The notes beneath the pieces are model-generated. The model did not search any database and was not told the DNA's origin. It worked only from the letters and a program-made list of their open reading frames with translations. 64,000 nucleotides of DNA from the NCBI RefSeq assembly GCF_003473485.1, contig NC_053046.1:30829332-30893331 (forward strand). Reading direction: 5' to 3'. The first letter of the stretch is position 1. Each line of letters opens with the position of its first letter. The position numbers were made by a program, and so were the translations under genes. The DNA is from Medicago truncatula. Taxonomy: Eukaryota; Streptophyta; Magnoliopsida; Fabales; Fabaceae. Below are positions 12,901 to 24,904 of this stretch, piece after piece.

Positions 12901-15900
12901 GATACAGATCCCTGCGTCGCATTTAAGAAACATGCATTAAATTTCCTATTCGAGAAATGGGAATAGAAGATGAGCATTACCTCATGCAATATGATAAGTG
13001 AATCCAGTTGGGGCATAACAAATGGCAATTTGTTATCAATTATTATGATAGGAACTGATATCAAAATATAAACTAATAGTAAGATTACAATATAATCCCA
13101 AGAAATCCGAGAGTCTTGGTTCTCTCCCCTCCAAGAATTCGAGAGCTTGGTCTCTCCCTACCAATCCTTTAATCCCAATCCCTGAATACCTTTCTTTTCC
13201 TCTGCATCTTATTTATAATACTAAGTCCTATAGCTGTTACATAGAAGTTTAGTAGACAGCAATTACTACACACAACACAAGTAACAGTTACTTATTTATA
13301 ATATTATTAAATAAACTACTATTATTCTATAACTGCTGCCCTTAGGAGTCCTATTACTAACAATACTCCCCCCCTAAAGATTCACCTTGTCCTCAAGGTG
13401 AAGGATGACATAAGTGTCCACCAGGGTCCCATAACTTGAAGTAGAGTGTCAGAGCAAGGTGTGAAACATGATAACTAATGCATGCATCAGACACTCTCTT
13501 CTGGGGAGGAATTTTTGGCAGCAATAGGCACAGTGCCAGTTCGATCAAACCAGAGGATAATCCACCCTTCACCACAAACACGTCTGGATCTGGCGGCTTT
13601 GGCGGCGGTGGAGGTAGGCCGCCCAACTCGAGTGAAACCCATCCCTCTCCGATAGTTTTTCTAGGCAATTTCGCCCTCGATTCGAACACACTACTCATAC
13701 CATGTTCATAAAAGAGTCTGTCGATACCAAGAAATTTGCGCAGATCTGCTTTGGTCTCTTGTTGCTTTTCCACAATGATGACATTCACGGAGGAATTTTC
13801 CGCATCCCTTTCTTCTGCATTCTCTACCTTTTCCTCATTTTTCTCTTCTGCTGTCTGAATGAGTTCAGAATTTCCTTGATCAGTTTCTTCTGATTGAAGG
13901 CTGAATGTGTGAGGCGTCGATGACTCCCATTCCAATCCAGATTCTTCTTCTTCATCAGATATAGGTAGAACGTCTCTATACTCTGGCTTAAAATGCCAAA
14001 GTAGTGCAATGTGAAATGCTTGCCAACTCGCATGCAGATGGCATCAACTCCACCACTGCCACCATACGAGAGCACGGTTTCGCAAGGCTTTCACCGCCTC
14101 CAGCAACTTCTCACCCTCCTGTGTTCCCACGACATCAAAATGTTTCTCAATACAAATCAACCACCAATAAGCGTCACTGCTGCCATCAAATTGTGGCATG
14201 TCCATTTTCCCTCTACTGTGAATTTCTTGCCCTGGATCAGAACTGCTTTGATACCAGTTGATAGGAACAGATATCAAAATATAAACTAATAGTAAGATTA
14301 CAATATAATCCCAAGAAATTCGAGAGTCTTGGTTCTCTCCCCCTCCAAGAATTCAAGAGCTTGGTCTCTCCCTACCAATCCTTTATCCCAATCCCTGAAT
14401 ACCTTTCTTTTCCTCTGCATCTTATTTAAAATACTAAGTCCAATAGCTGTTACATAGAAGTTTAGTAGACAGCAATTACTACACACAAAACAGTTACTTA
14501 TTTATAATATTATTAAGTAAACTACTATTATTCTATAACTGCTGCCCTTAGGAGTCCTATTACTAACATATTACTATTGTCAGCTCCAATTACAACATCA
14601 GTGACAATTAATTAAACAGATGTTATGAATGTGAAGCATTACCCAGCTATGCATGGCATTTGCAGCGATTAGAGACCATGTTGGCATCTTTGAAAGTAAG
14701 CGTCTGAAAGGAGGGACGACATTAACTTTCTTTGCCTCCACCGGAAAAGATGTTTGTCTTTTATTCAATATATACTCCAGCTCATATTTTGATATCTGAG
14801 GACTTCGGTCAGGAGTGCTTGATGTCGCTGACAACCAGACCAACACCCAAAGAAACCCAGACAAACCAAAAATCACAAACGGGCCAAATATACCGCCTTG
14901 CGACATGAGAATGGGAGAAAGTGTGAGCCCTATCGCACATCCAAGCTGAAATCCAGCCATCGAAATTCCAACAGCCCTTGCCCGTTCAGTTTGAGGAAAC
15001 CATCTATACGGAACAACCAAATATTAGTCATGTCCTTATTTTTCTGAAGAAGCCAAACTCAAATATTAGTCATATCAATTTCAACTATCAATCCGTTCTT
15101 GCTCCAGCAACTTAAAATAATAATGGTAACCAAAGGGCATGTCGTATATATATATATATATATATGTATGCATAATAAAAAAACATATAAGCCATATGTC
15201 CAAAACAAAAACCATATTGAAACTTCTAGTTACCATTTCAAACTTTAAATCTGTACAAACAATACCATACTGTCCAAGATATATCCGTCTAAACCCTAGC
15301 CTTAATTTGAGGCTTTGAGCTCTTTCGCCTAATGGCTTAGAGCTAGAGTGATTACCGTTGGAAATATGATATGCCAAACACACAACCAACTGGAACTAAG
15401 TCAAGGGAATAAATCACACGCAGACATTTCTGGTGCATATATGGAGAATCACTAGCTACTACATACTTGTACCTTAATATCCCTAATCAATAATACCAAA
15501 TGAAATCAAGCCAACATATTCCATAACCCTAACCCAACATTAATGAGGCTCACGTCTTTCACAGATTAAAAGCAGCAGCTATAATAATGCATGGAAAGAC
15601 AAACTACACACTAGCTAGTGGCTAGACTTGATCTCTAAACCCTACTCATGTCATTGGTCAAACTTTGCTAGAACACAACCAAAATTTGACTACCTGGCCA
15701 CCATGTTATTCATGCAAGGAAGAGCCACACCTTCAGCCAGACCAAGCAAAGCACGGACGGCAAGTAAAGCCAAAAGAGAAGTCTCTGCAGCGAAGGGAGT
15801 AAGAAAAGTAGCAAGTGACCACAATGCCACACCCCAAGCCATTACCACTTTGCCACCATAGTTATCCACCAACATTCCTCCACCTATAGGTGAAAGCAAA

Positions 15901-17621
15901 TACCCCCACAGAAAAGAAGACTGCATCCAAATCAAAAACCACAAAACCATCATGCAACAATAACAATAACACAGTCTATTCATCAAGGTTTAAATATGAT
16001 TTCAGTCCCTGCAATTACAGTGTTTTTTGGATTTAGTCCTTGTAAGTTTTTTGTTGGCTTAAACACCTTTTTGGTCCCTTATCTTTATTTCGGGATTCAT
16101 ATTGGTCCCTTATTAAAAATAAAAATAAAAAGGTGCAGTAAGTCCTTTAATTTGTTTAATTGGTACCACGTTGGTCCTTTCCATGCGAATTCGTGGTTTT
16201 GAAGTACGAGATCCATGTGAATTTATGTTGGATGCACCCTTTGCACCATTGTTCAACGATTTCAAAAAGAAAGCTGATGAGGAACCTCGTGAATTCGACA
16301 TGTTAGCTCAAATGGGGAAGAAGATTTGTTGCAATCTCTAATTTGGGGTGAAGAATTTGGGGAAAAAATGGGTTCCAATGAACTCTAATTTGGGGTGAAG
16401 AATTTAGGGAAAAAAATGGGTTCCAATGAACTCTAATTTGGGGTGAAGAATTTGGGAAAAAAATGGGTTTCAATGAACCCTAATTTTGATTTATAGGGGA
16501 ATTGGTAAACTGGGAAGGAGGAGATGTTGACTTATATGCCAAGTATACCGAAATTAACGTCTTTAGTCTTTGATGGATGAAAATGACTAATGCGGTACCA
16601 ATGAAACAAATTAAAGGACCTATTTGCACTTTCTTTTAAATAAGGGACCAATATGAACACCAAAATAAAGATAAGGGACCAAAAAGGTGTTTAAGCATTT
16701 TCTGTTTAGATTCCGTAATTGCAAATTCAAAAATGTAGCTTTTAATCCGTGACGTCATACGTAGCCCAATAAAATCAAACCACATGGCCCAATAAGCTGA
16801 CATCAAGGACTAAGGGTCTGTTTGGATAAACGTCTTATTCGCGGCTTATAGCACAAGCGCTTATCATCATAAACACTAGTAATGAATAAGCTTACATAAG
16901 CCGAACATAACTTAAGAAAATTATCATAAGCTATTTTCACAAACTCTCCCAAGCAGTATCACAAAACATATGACGGTAGATAAGTTCAAGTATGTCAACA
17001 CAAACAAACCATAAAAGCAACGTTCTTGAATTTGCAGGGACTGAATCCAAACAAAAACAAAAACTTACAGCGCTAAAAGCCTAAAACCAAAAATCGCTAT
17101 AAATGCAACAATTTGCAAGGTCTAAAATCATATTTAAAGCCAATAACAATAACACAGTCCATTCATCAAACAGTTGGTGTGTGTGTGTGAGAAAAACACA
17201 CCTGAACAATTCCAGAGAAAGCGCGAGTCCAACCATTAGCAACAGATAAAGGAACAATGGCAACAGACATAACTACACGATCAGCGTTACAGAGAGCAAG
17301 AGCCAAAGCGAGCATCGCCACCACTTTGACTCGTTCAGAAGTGATGAACTCAGTGAAACTCGGTTGAAGTTGTTGTTGTTGGTGTTGGTGGTTGTTTTCG
17401 GGAAGTGAGTTGAACTGAGCGTCGTTGGAAGAAACACGGAGGCGGAGAAGGGAGCGGAGAGAGGTAGAGCCGCCATTGGGAAATTGGATTTTATTCGGAA
17501 ATGGTGAACGGGTGAGGTTGAGCTTGGGAGAGTGGAAGTTGGAGAGTATGGTGCGGTGGTTTTTGGGTAATGTTGGTGGTTTAGTGGCGGTTGCTCCGCC
17601 GAAAATGATGGCGGAGGACAT
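9926..17621 (-). CDS. PHT4;3: Plastid sodium/phosphate-type anion transporter PHT4;3
   Basis: Nine exons on the minus strand: 17621-17202, 15920-15694, 15003-14643, 12824-12780, 12680-12534, 11026-10889, 10797-10764, 10269-10090 and probably 9933-9926. All introns are GT-AG, every phase agrees, and the sum is 1,560 nt (519 aa). The N-terminus (MSSAIIFGG...) is Ser/Thr/Asn-rich and basic, fitting a plastid transit peptide. The rest is a 12-helix major facilitator: ALCNADRVVMSVAIVPLS, GGKVVMAWGVALWSLATF, LAEGVALPCMNNMVARWFP, GISMAGFQLG, LSWMPIYFNSV and GTLAAIIGTVGAGFFVELVG. These match remembered Arabidopsis PHT4;3 (At3g46980) better than other PHT4 members. PHT4 proteins carry inorganic phosphate or organic anions across plastid membranes. 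The last exon is only 8 nt (VG plus stop); without that splice the frame would run on past 10090. Introns 1, 3 and 5 hold transposon insertions. Confidence 0.9.
11560..12431. mobile_element. Non-autonomous DNA transposon in PHT4;3 intron 5
   Basis: Terminal inverted repeats GGCTCTGTTTGGTAA (11560) and its partner ending CAAACACAGCC (12431) enclose 872 bp. Subterminal zones are packed with short AGCTATAAGCT / AGCTGATAGCT words in opposite orientations at the two ends. The middle holds a piece of another repeat (GTTTTTGGTCCCTATAAATA-type, near 11830). Only a 3-bp AAA could be a target duplication, so I leave the superfamily open; Harbinger- or hAT-derived MITEs have similar ends. Confidence 0.65.
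13046..14568 (-). mobile_element. Short non-autonomous LTR retrotransposon (gypsy-like gag remnant)
   Basis: A 1,523-bp element lies in PHT4;3 intron 3 in the same orientation as the gene. Its two direct LTRs (13046-13362 and 14259-14568, about 310-317 bp) begin TG and end CA on its own strand. A perfect 5-bp target duplication TATTA flanks it (13041-13045, 14569-14573). Next to the 5' LTR is a primer-binding site of the initiator Met-tRNA type (TGGTATCA); next to the 3' LTR is a purine tract rich in G. The internal 0.9 kb encodes a gag-like start (MPQFDGSSDAYWW) and a Pro/Glu-rich stretch; no pol region is present. The LTRs look highly similar, which suggests a fairly young insertion. It is a fossil-type non-autonomous copy. 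Confidence 0.85.
15987..17140. mobile_element. Non-autonomous TIR element in PHT4;3 intron 1 (outer, nested host)
   Basis: Inverted ends GGTTTAAATATGATTT (15987) and AAATCATATTTAAAG (to 17140), each followed inward by a CAGTCCCTGCAA / TTGCAAGGTC-like block. It is flanked by a 29-bp direct repeat with one mismatch (15958-15986 and 17141-17169, starting CAATAACAATAACACAG). This is unusually long for a target-site duplication of such elements. A second TIR element (16056-16697) is inserted within it, and 16790-16990 looks like part of a third repeat family. Confidence 0.65.
16056..16697. mobile_element. MULE-type MITE nested inside the intron-1 element
   Basis: Inverted ends GGCTTAAACACCTTTTTGG (16056) and CCAAAAAGGTGTTTAAGC (ending near 16697). 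They are followed inward by matching GGTCCCTTATCTTTAT and ATAAAGATAAGGGACC blocks. The flanks TTTTTTGTT (16047-16055) and TTTTCTGTT (16698-16706) fit a 9-bp target duplication with one change. The middle carries three tandem copies of an approximately 55-bp unit containing CTAATTTGGGGTGAAGAATT (about 16335-16470). Confidence 0.7.
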
Positions 17622-17814
17622 CGACGGAGTTCGTTGCGGTAGTTGACGGGTTTTTCTGTGACTGTGGCACTGGTATCGGGTTGTTAGGATGGTGTGCTGG
17701 TTCTGAATTACCGAAATGACCTTGCTAGCAAAAAATATTATTGGTGTTACAAAGCTAATAAAACACAAAAACAACAAAATGAAAAGGATAAGAAAGGAAC
17801 AAAGGATAATGCAC

Positions 17815-17905
17815 AATTTGTGCAGGGGCCGGGGTTCGAACCCCGGACACCACATTTATATCTTAATGGTGAATTTCTTTACCCACTAGGCTACTTAACA
17901 ACAAC
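17815..17905 (+). mobile_element. SINE 3' part (tRNA-derived)
   Basis: It contains the pol III B-box-like core GGGGTTCGAACCCC followed by a tail similar to the SINE at 48640-48780 (GTGAATTTCT..ACCACTA..CTA). The A-box half is missing or diverged. It lies about 200 bp upstream of the PHT4;3 start codon, so it may sit in that gene's promoter or 5' UTR. Confidence 0.55.
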
Positions 17906-18041
17906 AAAAAAATCAAGTCCTTGACAAGAAGCAGATCCTAATAAACATAATATAATTTAGGTTACAGATGAACGATGAATGTAGCCGAAAAAAGAAACAT
18001 ATGCATCATTACGTAAAATTAAGATGATACTATAGAATTTA

Positions 18042-18087
<46 letters not shown>
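18042..18087. repeat. (TTA)n microsatellite
   Basis: About 15 uninterrupted TTA units; a trinucleotide simple repeat in the gap between PHT4;3 and the thioesterase gene. Confidence 0.95.
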
Positions 18088-18686
18088 GACTGTTGTCAGA
18101 AAGACTGTATATTTCATTACGTTTGTTTGTATAATTTTGATTACAATTTTTAAATTTCTAACTATTAATAAAAATTATCGGTACATTAATTTATCTATAA
18201 ATTATTGTCGAAACATATAACAAAATTATTTATCAACTTAATGTATTTTAGTTTGTCTGTATATAAAATAAAAGTAAAATAACGATCATTTATTGTTTAT
18301 TCTAATAATAATTAGTAAAATGATAACATAAATATATAAATGACTTGTTACATAATGGAAAAATCATATGATTGCGTTAAAAGTAATTTTTTTAAAGGAA
18401 TAAAAGTATATATTTTAAAAACTATGTGTGGCATAACTTGAGCAAGTCTATTTGCAATGTTCTTTGATAAGATTTTTAAACTTAAAATTTTCCATTGCTA
18501 TAGATCTGTAATGATCTATTGATGTTGCATTTGGAAGTTTGGGAATGAGGGCTACGATGTTTGAGTTAAAACGAGGAAGTATCCATCCCAAAGTAGAAAA
18601 GTTCAAGGACAACTTTGATGACATCTTGAACTATCACCCAATAATAAGTTTGATAAAATAGCATTCCAAAGCCATTCAAACCAGAT

Positions 18687-18806
18687 GCACTTTCTTTGTT
18701 TAAAGCAAAAACTGTTGCTTTAATTTCCCACACTATCGTTATGCACTTTCTTTGTTTAAACTTTAAAGCAAAAACTGTTGCTTTAATTTCCCACACTATC
18801 GTTACA
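18687..18806. repeat. Tandem duplication of ~60 bp
   Basis: The block TGCACTTTCTTTGTTTAAA...CACACTATCGTTA occurs twice head to tail with almost no change; the second copy has about 7 extra bases (CTTTAAA region). The very high similarity indicates a recent duplication. The open frames through it are by-products. Confidence 0.85.
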
Positions 18807-18858
18807 TCAGTTGTTATTAAATCAAGATTAGTCAATACATATTTCATATTAATTTTTT

Positions 18859-19167
18859 GGTTAAATTACATGAGATGTCATTTAAGTTATTTAATTGTAA
18901 TAAATTAGTCCTTTAAGTTTTTTCGTATCATTTACGTCATTTAAGTTATTTAATTGTAATTTTTAGGTCCCGAATAACTTAATTTTTAAGATTTAAAATA
19001 TTCTAAATTATTACGGTTAACTAACTTAAACCTAATTGATACAAAAAATACTTAAATGACCAACTTTTTACAGTTAATTAACATAAAGAAGCTAAGTGAT
19101 ACGAAAAAATTTAAAGGTTCAATTTGTTACAATTGAATAACTTAAAGACATATGATGTAATTTAACC
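18859..19167. mobile_element. Inverted-repeat MITE, 309 bp
   Basis: Left end GGTTAAATTACATGAGATGT and right end ATGATGTAATTTAACC are inverted. The similarity continues through the TTAAGTTATTYAATTGTAA and TTTTTTCGTATCA blocks, so the element is mostly one long hairpin. The flanks are T-rich and give no clear target duplication. Confidence 0.7.
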
Positions 19168-19487
19168 TTATTTTATTTTAATATAAATTAAAACTTTGTT
19201 ATTTCAATATAATAATCATCGATGTAGTGCTTCAAAAGTTGTTAAACAACTAGTTGTTAAAATACCAGAACTCTAAAGTTAAACTCACCTATATTTATTT
19301 ATTTTATGGTACAAAACTCGCCTTTATTTTATTTACTAAAGAAAATAGATACTTATTCATATAAAATGTGTTGAATAATAAAAAAATGAAAATGGTAAAT
19401 CCACTAAGCAGAGAAACTAAAAATGGGTAATGAAATGAAAGTAATAACCTGAATCTGAATAGAGAAAGAAACGCAATCAAATCAAAG

Positions 19488-22389
19488 ATGGAGAAGACGA
19501 AGGAAATCCTGCAACGGAAGCTAAGCCAACAAGAAACGGAAGCCTTGTCACGACTCCAATCGGTTCCTGCCATAAGAGCCGGCGATAACTCAAGCTTCTA
19601 TGAACATTTCATTCTCACCGGAATCAAAGTTGAACAAGTCCAACCTGGTTTCATCTCATGCTCTTTCATAGTTCCTCCTCGTCTCACCGTAACTCACTCA
19701 CCTCAATCCTGCTTCCTTCATCTCTTCTTAATTTCATCATCATCATTTCTTTTAATTTCATTCTAACAACTTTGTTTTAATCATCTTTAGTACAATTAAT
19801 CTTATGAAACTTAGATTAGTTGCTGAGTATTTTAAGAATGACATTAATAAATTGAGTGAAAGTAGTTTTATTTTTTTATTTTGAAAAAGTCAAACCAGCA
19901 AACTGAAATTGGTTCGGGGAGAATTGAACATGAGACCTCGAGAGGAGCAGACTTTGATCCTAAGCCAACACTACCGGACCAACCCAAGTTGGTTATTGAG
20001 TGAAAGTAGTTAAATTTACTTATATGTGAGACCATCATATATGAGTCTTTTTTATTTACATTTGAGATCATAGAGAATATTGGATATGTAACTACAATAA
20101 CTAAACGTGTGCAGGCACGCCTGCGTTTATGGAATGTATAAACTTAGAGTGAGAAAGCACGGTGTAACTGAAATTGCTAATTTTGTATGTATAAAGTTTT
20201 AAATGGATGTTTCAAACACATATCTTGTCAAGTATGTATATACTCTTTTCATGGTAATTGTGAAACTTGTGCTTGTTTGGTATCGCCGTGAGTTTGGCAA
20301 AATTATGGTGCCACCGTGATGCCAAACAAACATACACTTGGTAGTTATGCTTATGTTTTAGTATGAAACAGTTAAGGAAAATAGTTTTCGTGTGAGCGAG
20401 CAGGGTCTACAGTTTAGAGAAATAGAATTTTCTCCTTACTAAGAGTCTGAGAGGTCATACAGTCTTACTTGGATGTTCAATATTAAATTAAGGAAAACAA
20501 GTCATGATTAATCTATATAGGATGAACAAATTTGTTCCTTTCACCTATCACATCTTGGTATTACGGAATAAAATCGCATGTCTTTGTTTTTCTCGTTAAA
20601 ATTTATTTATTTGTTTAGGTGTTATCTTTTTAAGGGGGAAGCGAAAGGGGGGTCTAAAAACATGTGATTTCCATTTCTGGCGTGATATGCTTCTGTATGA
20701 ACATGTTGGATTTGCTTCTATTACAGGACAGCACTGGGAAGATGGGTAATGGTGCAATTGCAACTCTTGTGGATGAGGTTGGAGGTGCTTTAGTCCATCA
20801 AGAGGGTCTCCCCATGAATGTTTCAGTCGACATGTCTATTTCTTTTCTTTCAACTGCTCATGTTAATGTAAGTCTGTCGAAACACCTTTTTTTAGGTGAT
20901 TTTATGTCATGCTCTGTAGTCTAGGTTGGTTATATACTATTTTTGCCAGGTTGAGCTTGGTTATACTTAAAATAGTGAAAGTGAACTTAAAGGGTGAAAA
21001 TCAACAGTTGATGTGAATTAAACCCTGCATTCCATCAGGATACATATATAATTTTTACAAGTTGTATAAGTTGGAAACTCTGTAGCACAAACACTTCAGA
21101 TTGAAGGTGTGTTCAGTGTTGGACATTTGTTGGTGTTTAACACTGACATGCGTGGTTACATCCAGTCACTTTCATTTTCTCAAACTGTTTGTTAGGGTAG
21201 ACATGTTAGTACATTATAAGTTGAAAATATAAAAATGACTTTGTATCAAACTATGCACAAAGTCCACACTTAGTACACTAGTTTGTTTGTTTTTTGGTTA
21301 TAAAAAAGGGTCAAAGACCCAAACAAGACAAACTTACTAACTAACTACTTAAAATAATGTTCCTAGACAGGGATGACCCTGACAAATAATGAAATAGAAA
21401 ACTACTTAAAGCATGCTCAAGCTCATTAAGCACTAGAGTAACAAAAGAAATGTTGGACAAGCTGAGAGATGACAGCTTACCTGATCTCCGTTTAGCTTCA
21501 TGCCAGATATGTTTCACTTGAATCCTCCAACTGTGAGCTATTAGCCTCCTAATCTTCACACCCAACTTCGGAAGAGTAGTCTCATAAATCACAGTCCCCG
21601 TTAGTCACCAAACTCACCAAAGTTTGAGAATCACTTTCCGCCAAAACTTGCTTGAAGCCAGACTGGCAGACTCCCAAGTGAGTTCCAACCCAGTTAACAT
21701 TTAATGCCTCACAATGTCCCAACTTGCGCGTATAAGTATAACCCCTAATCCACCTCCCATTCTCATCCCTGAGTAAGCCACCACATAGTACACTAGTTTC
21801 TAATTTCTATACTAATAGCATTGATAAAGTTTGTGAATTGATGATTCTGAAATATTATTCAGATTATTCACTTGTATATCCTGCATGTAATGCTTTTATA
21901 GATATACTATCCAACGGTGTAGTATTTTATTTCCTTCCAAATTATTGTTAGCCTGCGTCTTAAGGTTACTTCAGACTTTGTACCTTGTTCTTTAATGTGT
22001 GCTGCTTGTAGTCACTTGCCACAAAACCTGTTCTCTGTTTTTTGGCTTCAGACTTAATGTTCAACTGGGTTCTTTTTACCACAACTACAATCCTAAACCC
22101 AATTACGAATTTATATGCTCTTCTTTACTCTCTTTCCTTCTACTGTGTTTATCAACGTGCATTCTTGTAATCATATGAACCTTGATATATGTTTTTGCAT
22201 ACTTTAATTGTTGTGTGTTAAATATATACATTTATTTTATTGCAGGATGAACTAGAAATTACTTCTAGGCTATTAGGAAGGAAAGGAGGTTATTCCGGAA
22301 CAATTGTTCTTCTAAAAAATAAAGCTACTGGAGAATCAATAGCAGAAGGCCGACATTCACTATTTGGTAGGCATAATAGCAAAATGTAA
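19488..22389 (+). CDS. Acyl-CoA thioesterase, hotdog fold (ACOT13-like)
   Basis: Three exons: 19488-19688, 20727-20867 and 22246-22389. All junctions are GT-AG in phase 0 and give 161 aa. The protein has an N-terminal helix rich in Lys/Glu, then YEHFILTGIKVEQVQPG, the hotdog core GNGAIATLVDEVGGALV (residues 74-90) and MNVSVDMSISFLSTA, LLGRKGGYSGTIVLL, and IAEGRHSLF at the end. This is the PaaI/ACOT13 thioesterase layout. The Asp of LVDE corresponds to the catalytic Asp of human ACOT13. The usual HGG is replaced by GNG, as I recall for plant members. The enzyme should hydrolyse acyl-CoA thioesters; substrate and compartment cannot be read from the sequence, and no clear targeting peptide is seen. 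Intron 1 holds a SINE and intron 2 a LINE relic. Confidence 0.9.
19885..19997 (-). mobile_element. SINE in thioesterase intron 1
   Basis: On the minus strand it reads GGGTTGGTCCGGTAGTGTTGG, a tRNA-like A-box half. A second half, GGTCTCATGTTCAATTCTCC, resembles a diverged B box. The pattern matches a common plant tRNA-derived SINE. Confidence 0.55.
21341..21790 (-). mobile_element. LINE RNase H relic in thioesterase intron 2
   Basis: The minus strand from about 21785 reads LLRDENGRWIRGYTY, RKLGHCEALNVNWVGTHLGV, FKQVLAESDSQTLVSLVTNG and then IRRLIAHSWRIQVKHIWHEAKR. This is the RNase H-like C-terminal domain of a plant L1-type LINE, interrupted by frame changes and lacking reverse transcriptase. 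It is a dead fragment lying antisense to the host gene. Confidence 0.75.
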
Positions 22390-22671
22390 TTCTTATATTG
22401 TAGATGTACATAAATATACGCAATAATATCAGGGTTTTCTTTTGGAAACATATTTGGAATGGATGAGCACATAATTGGCATTTTGTATATAAAAAAATGA
22501 AACAAAATTTCCATGTGATGATGGTGTGGTGTGTTTAGTGTATGTTTGGATTCATTTTTGTGATAGATGATTCTAGAAGTAAAAATTGATTTTTACATCT
22601 GTTGTTCTCAAGAAAATTGATTTTACATCTTTATAAGAAATGCATGGTTTTCACACAGAGCTCTTCTACCC

Positions 22672-23345
22672 TGTTGAAGGCAAGCTTTCCGAATGCAGAA
22701 CAATAATATAGTAAACCAAAATTTGAGATCCTGTCCTACTCAAAAGGGTCAAGAACTAAAAAATATATACTAAACATGAGAAATATGTAATAAAAAATAT
22801 ATACTATATCTTCAGATAGCTCATGCAAGAATCCAGCCTTCTATATCTTTCCTGTGCCCTGTTGAGTGAAATTTTTGCAGTTTTTCTATACTTGATATTA
22901 GATTTCGAGACAGTACATATTGACTTTAGCTTAATTTTAACTTATTTATTCAGCAAATACAGCTTTTCAATCAGAAGTTATATCTGAAACACAAGTAGTT
23001 AATTTAATCATAGAAGAACCTACTCCAAATACATAATAAGCAAGCTTCCTTAAAGTGCTCTTGATATTTACATACAAAGCAACAATCACCCTATTAACAA
23101 TGATATAGTTGCACTCCATTACTTAAATAAAAGAAAGTGCAATGTAACATACACAAGTAACATAAATAATACCCAATCATCAAAGAACAACAAACTGATT
23201 AGTCTTTTCCATCTACCATGATTTATTGAAAACATGACATTCAATATTTACCACCGCAAATGTAGTGTTTCCTACATGAGGGATTCAATGCACTATAATT
23301 TAGACAGTCGTGTTCGTCCTACACATCGCTAAATACATGAATCAA
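22672..23345. repeat. Segmental duplicate of 32240-33400 (first copy)
   Basis: Blocks such as AAATTTGAGATC..CCTACTCAAAAGGGTC, GCTCTTGATATTTACATACAAAGCAACAATCACCCT and GATTTATTGAAAACATGACATTCAATATTTA recur in the same order and orientation at 32283-33390. With 21780-22260, which matches 31180-31620, this shows that the 3' half of the thioesterase locus and its downstream flank exist twice in the window. The similarity stops where the complex I-type gene begins in the other copy. Confidence 0.75.
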
Positions 23346-24904
23346 TCAAACTATCCACCCCTTACCTTGGTTTATACATGATTTGCTCACAAAAAAGAGT
23401 TTTGAATTGAGTCCTCACAAATCAATTGTGAAACTCTACCAAAGAAGGATAGAATCAAAATTGAAGTCCAAAATAGAATTTAGAGCAAGAATCAATAACA
23501 TTAGGAGTGAATAGAATTTAGAGCAAGAATCAAGAACATTAGGAGTGAAAAGAGGCTTATTCAATTGTTGGAAATTGGGAAAGGGAAATTTCTAAGGTTA
23601 AAATCACTTTTTTAACACTTGAGGTTGCAAAAGGTTGATCAGGAGTTGGGGAAAGAGAGTTTTTGGATGATTGAGGGAGAGTTGTAAGAGGCGAGCTTGG
23701 CACTCCAAAATTTTAGAAAAAAGGTTTAAGGAAAACCATTGATCGTTTAAAACCCCTTAATAGTGTGCAATTATGAACGCCATCACACAGGTCAATCACA
23801 TTGCAGCGCATATGATGCATGATACAAACGTGAGTTCCGCGTAAACATCACTCACACATGCGAGCTACTCGGGTCGCACGGCAATGCAAAACATAAGTTG
23901 AAATTCTTCCTTATACCACCCTTGCACAAGCGTGCAAACTAAAGTGTCTGTCACCATTGAATGTTGGACCTCATGTTCAGAATTTGAGTTATGTGTGCAA
24001 CAACACATGGACCTTGCGCAAGAAAATATTTAATATCAGAGGAGGTAATGAAAATTCGACAACGAGGGCAAAGTTGGGGAACAAATTTCGTTTTTTTTTT
24101 TGTGTTACAAAACAATTTAGTTTTCAATGGAAATTACTTTCACATACCCATACACATAAATTGAAGGCTTAATACATCATTTGATTCCCTAAGTTATTTT
24201 AAGTTTTCACAATTTAGTCTCATAAGTGTTCCTCCGTTTACAAATATGGTCATTTCTATTAGTTTTTTTTCTTCAAAAAACATTAAGTTTGTCTAGGTGG
24301 CTTTGTTACGTGGCATAACCCTTACATTACTGAGAAGTTAGAGAGAGAATGAGGATACAGAGAAGAAAATGTAGGGAGAATGTGAATAAAACGAAGAGAG
24401 AGAATAAGAAGAAATGAAAGGATGAAGAAAGGAAATATGAAGACAAAGACAAGGAGAAGAACTCGAAACTCAAATCCAGGTAGGTTTCCTCTTCTTCGTC
24501 ACGAATCGCAAGTTCAAAAATGAATGTTTGTTTTGATTAGGGTTTTGAACATTTCAACGATTTTTTTACCTTTTAAGGTTCTGTATGCATGGATTTGGAT
24601 TAAGGCAATTTTTGTCTGTATGTTAGTCAAACTAGGGTTTTATACTGTTGTGTTGTCTATGAGCCTTTTTTTTTTCGAATATTGTGCATATATTTGATTA
24701 AGGTTTATTCCTTTCTTAAATTAATGGTTTAAAATAGATGGACCAACGATTTGAGTGTGTTATCCATGGGAGTTTGGTAGTTTTCTCAACCCTAGGAAAG
24801 TTAAAAGAATTAGGTTACCAATGTCATCCAAGTATTTTCCTTTGGCAGGTCGTCAAGGTTTTATTTTGTATTTTCGTTTTTTATTATTTAACTATAAATT
24901 ATAT
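23346..24904. other. Intergenic
   Basis: No exon recognised on either strand. A purine-rich AGAGAGAATGAGG-like stretch lies at 24340-24480. The short open frames here have no supporting context. Confidence 0.5.

Noticed and set aside
13702-14289. Several + strand ORFs within the PHT4;3 intron
   Set aside because: Antisense shadows of the LTR element's internal region.
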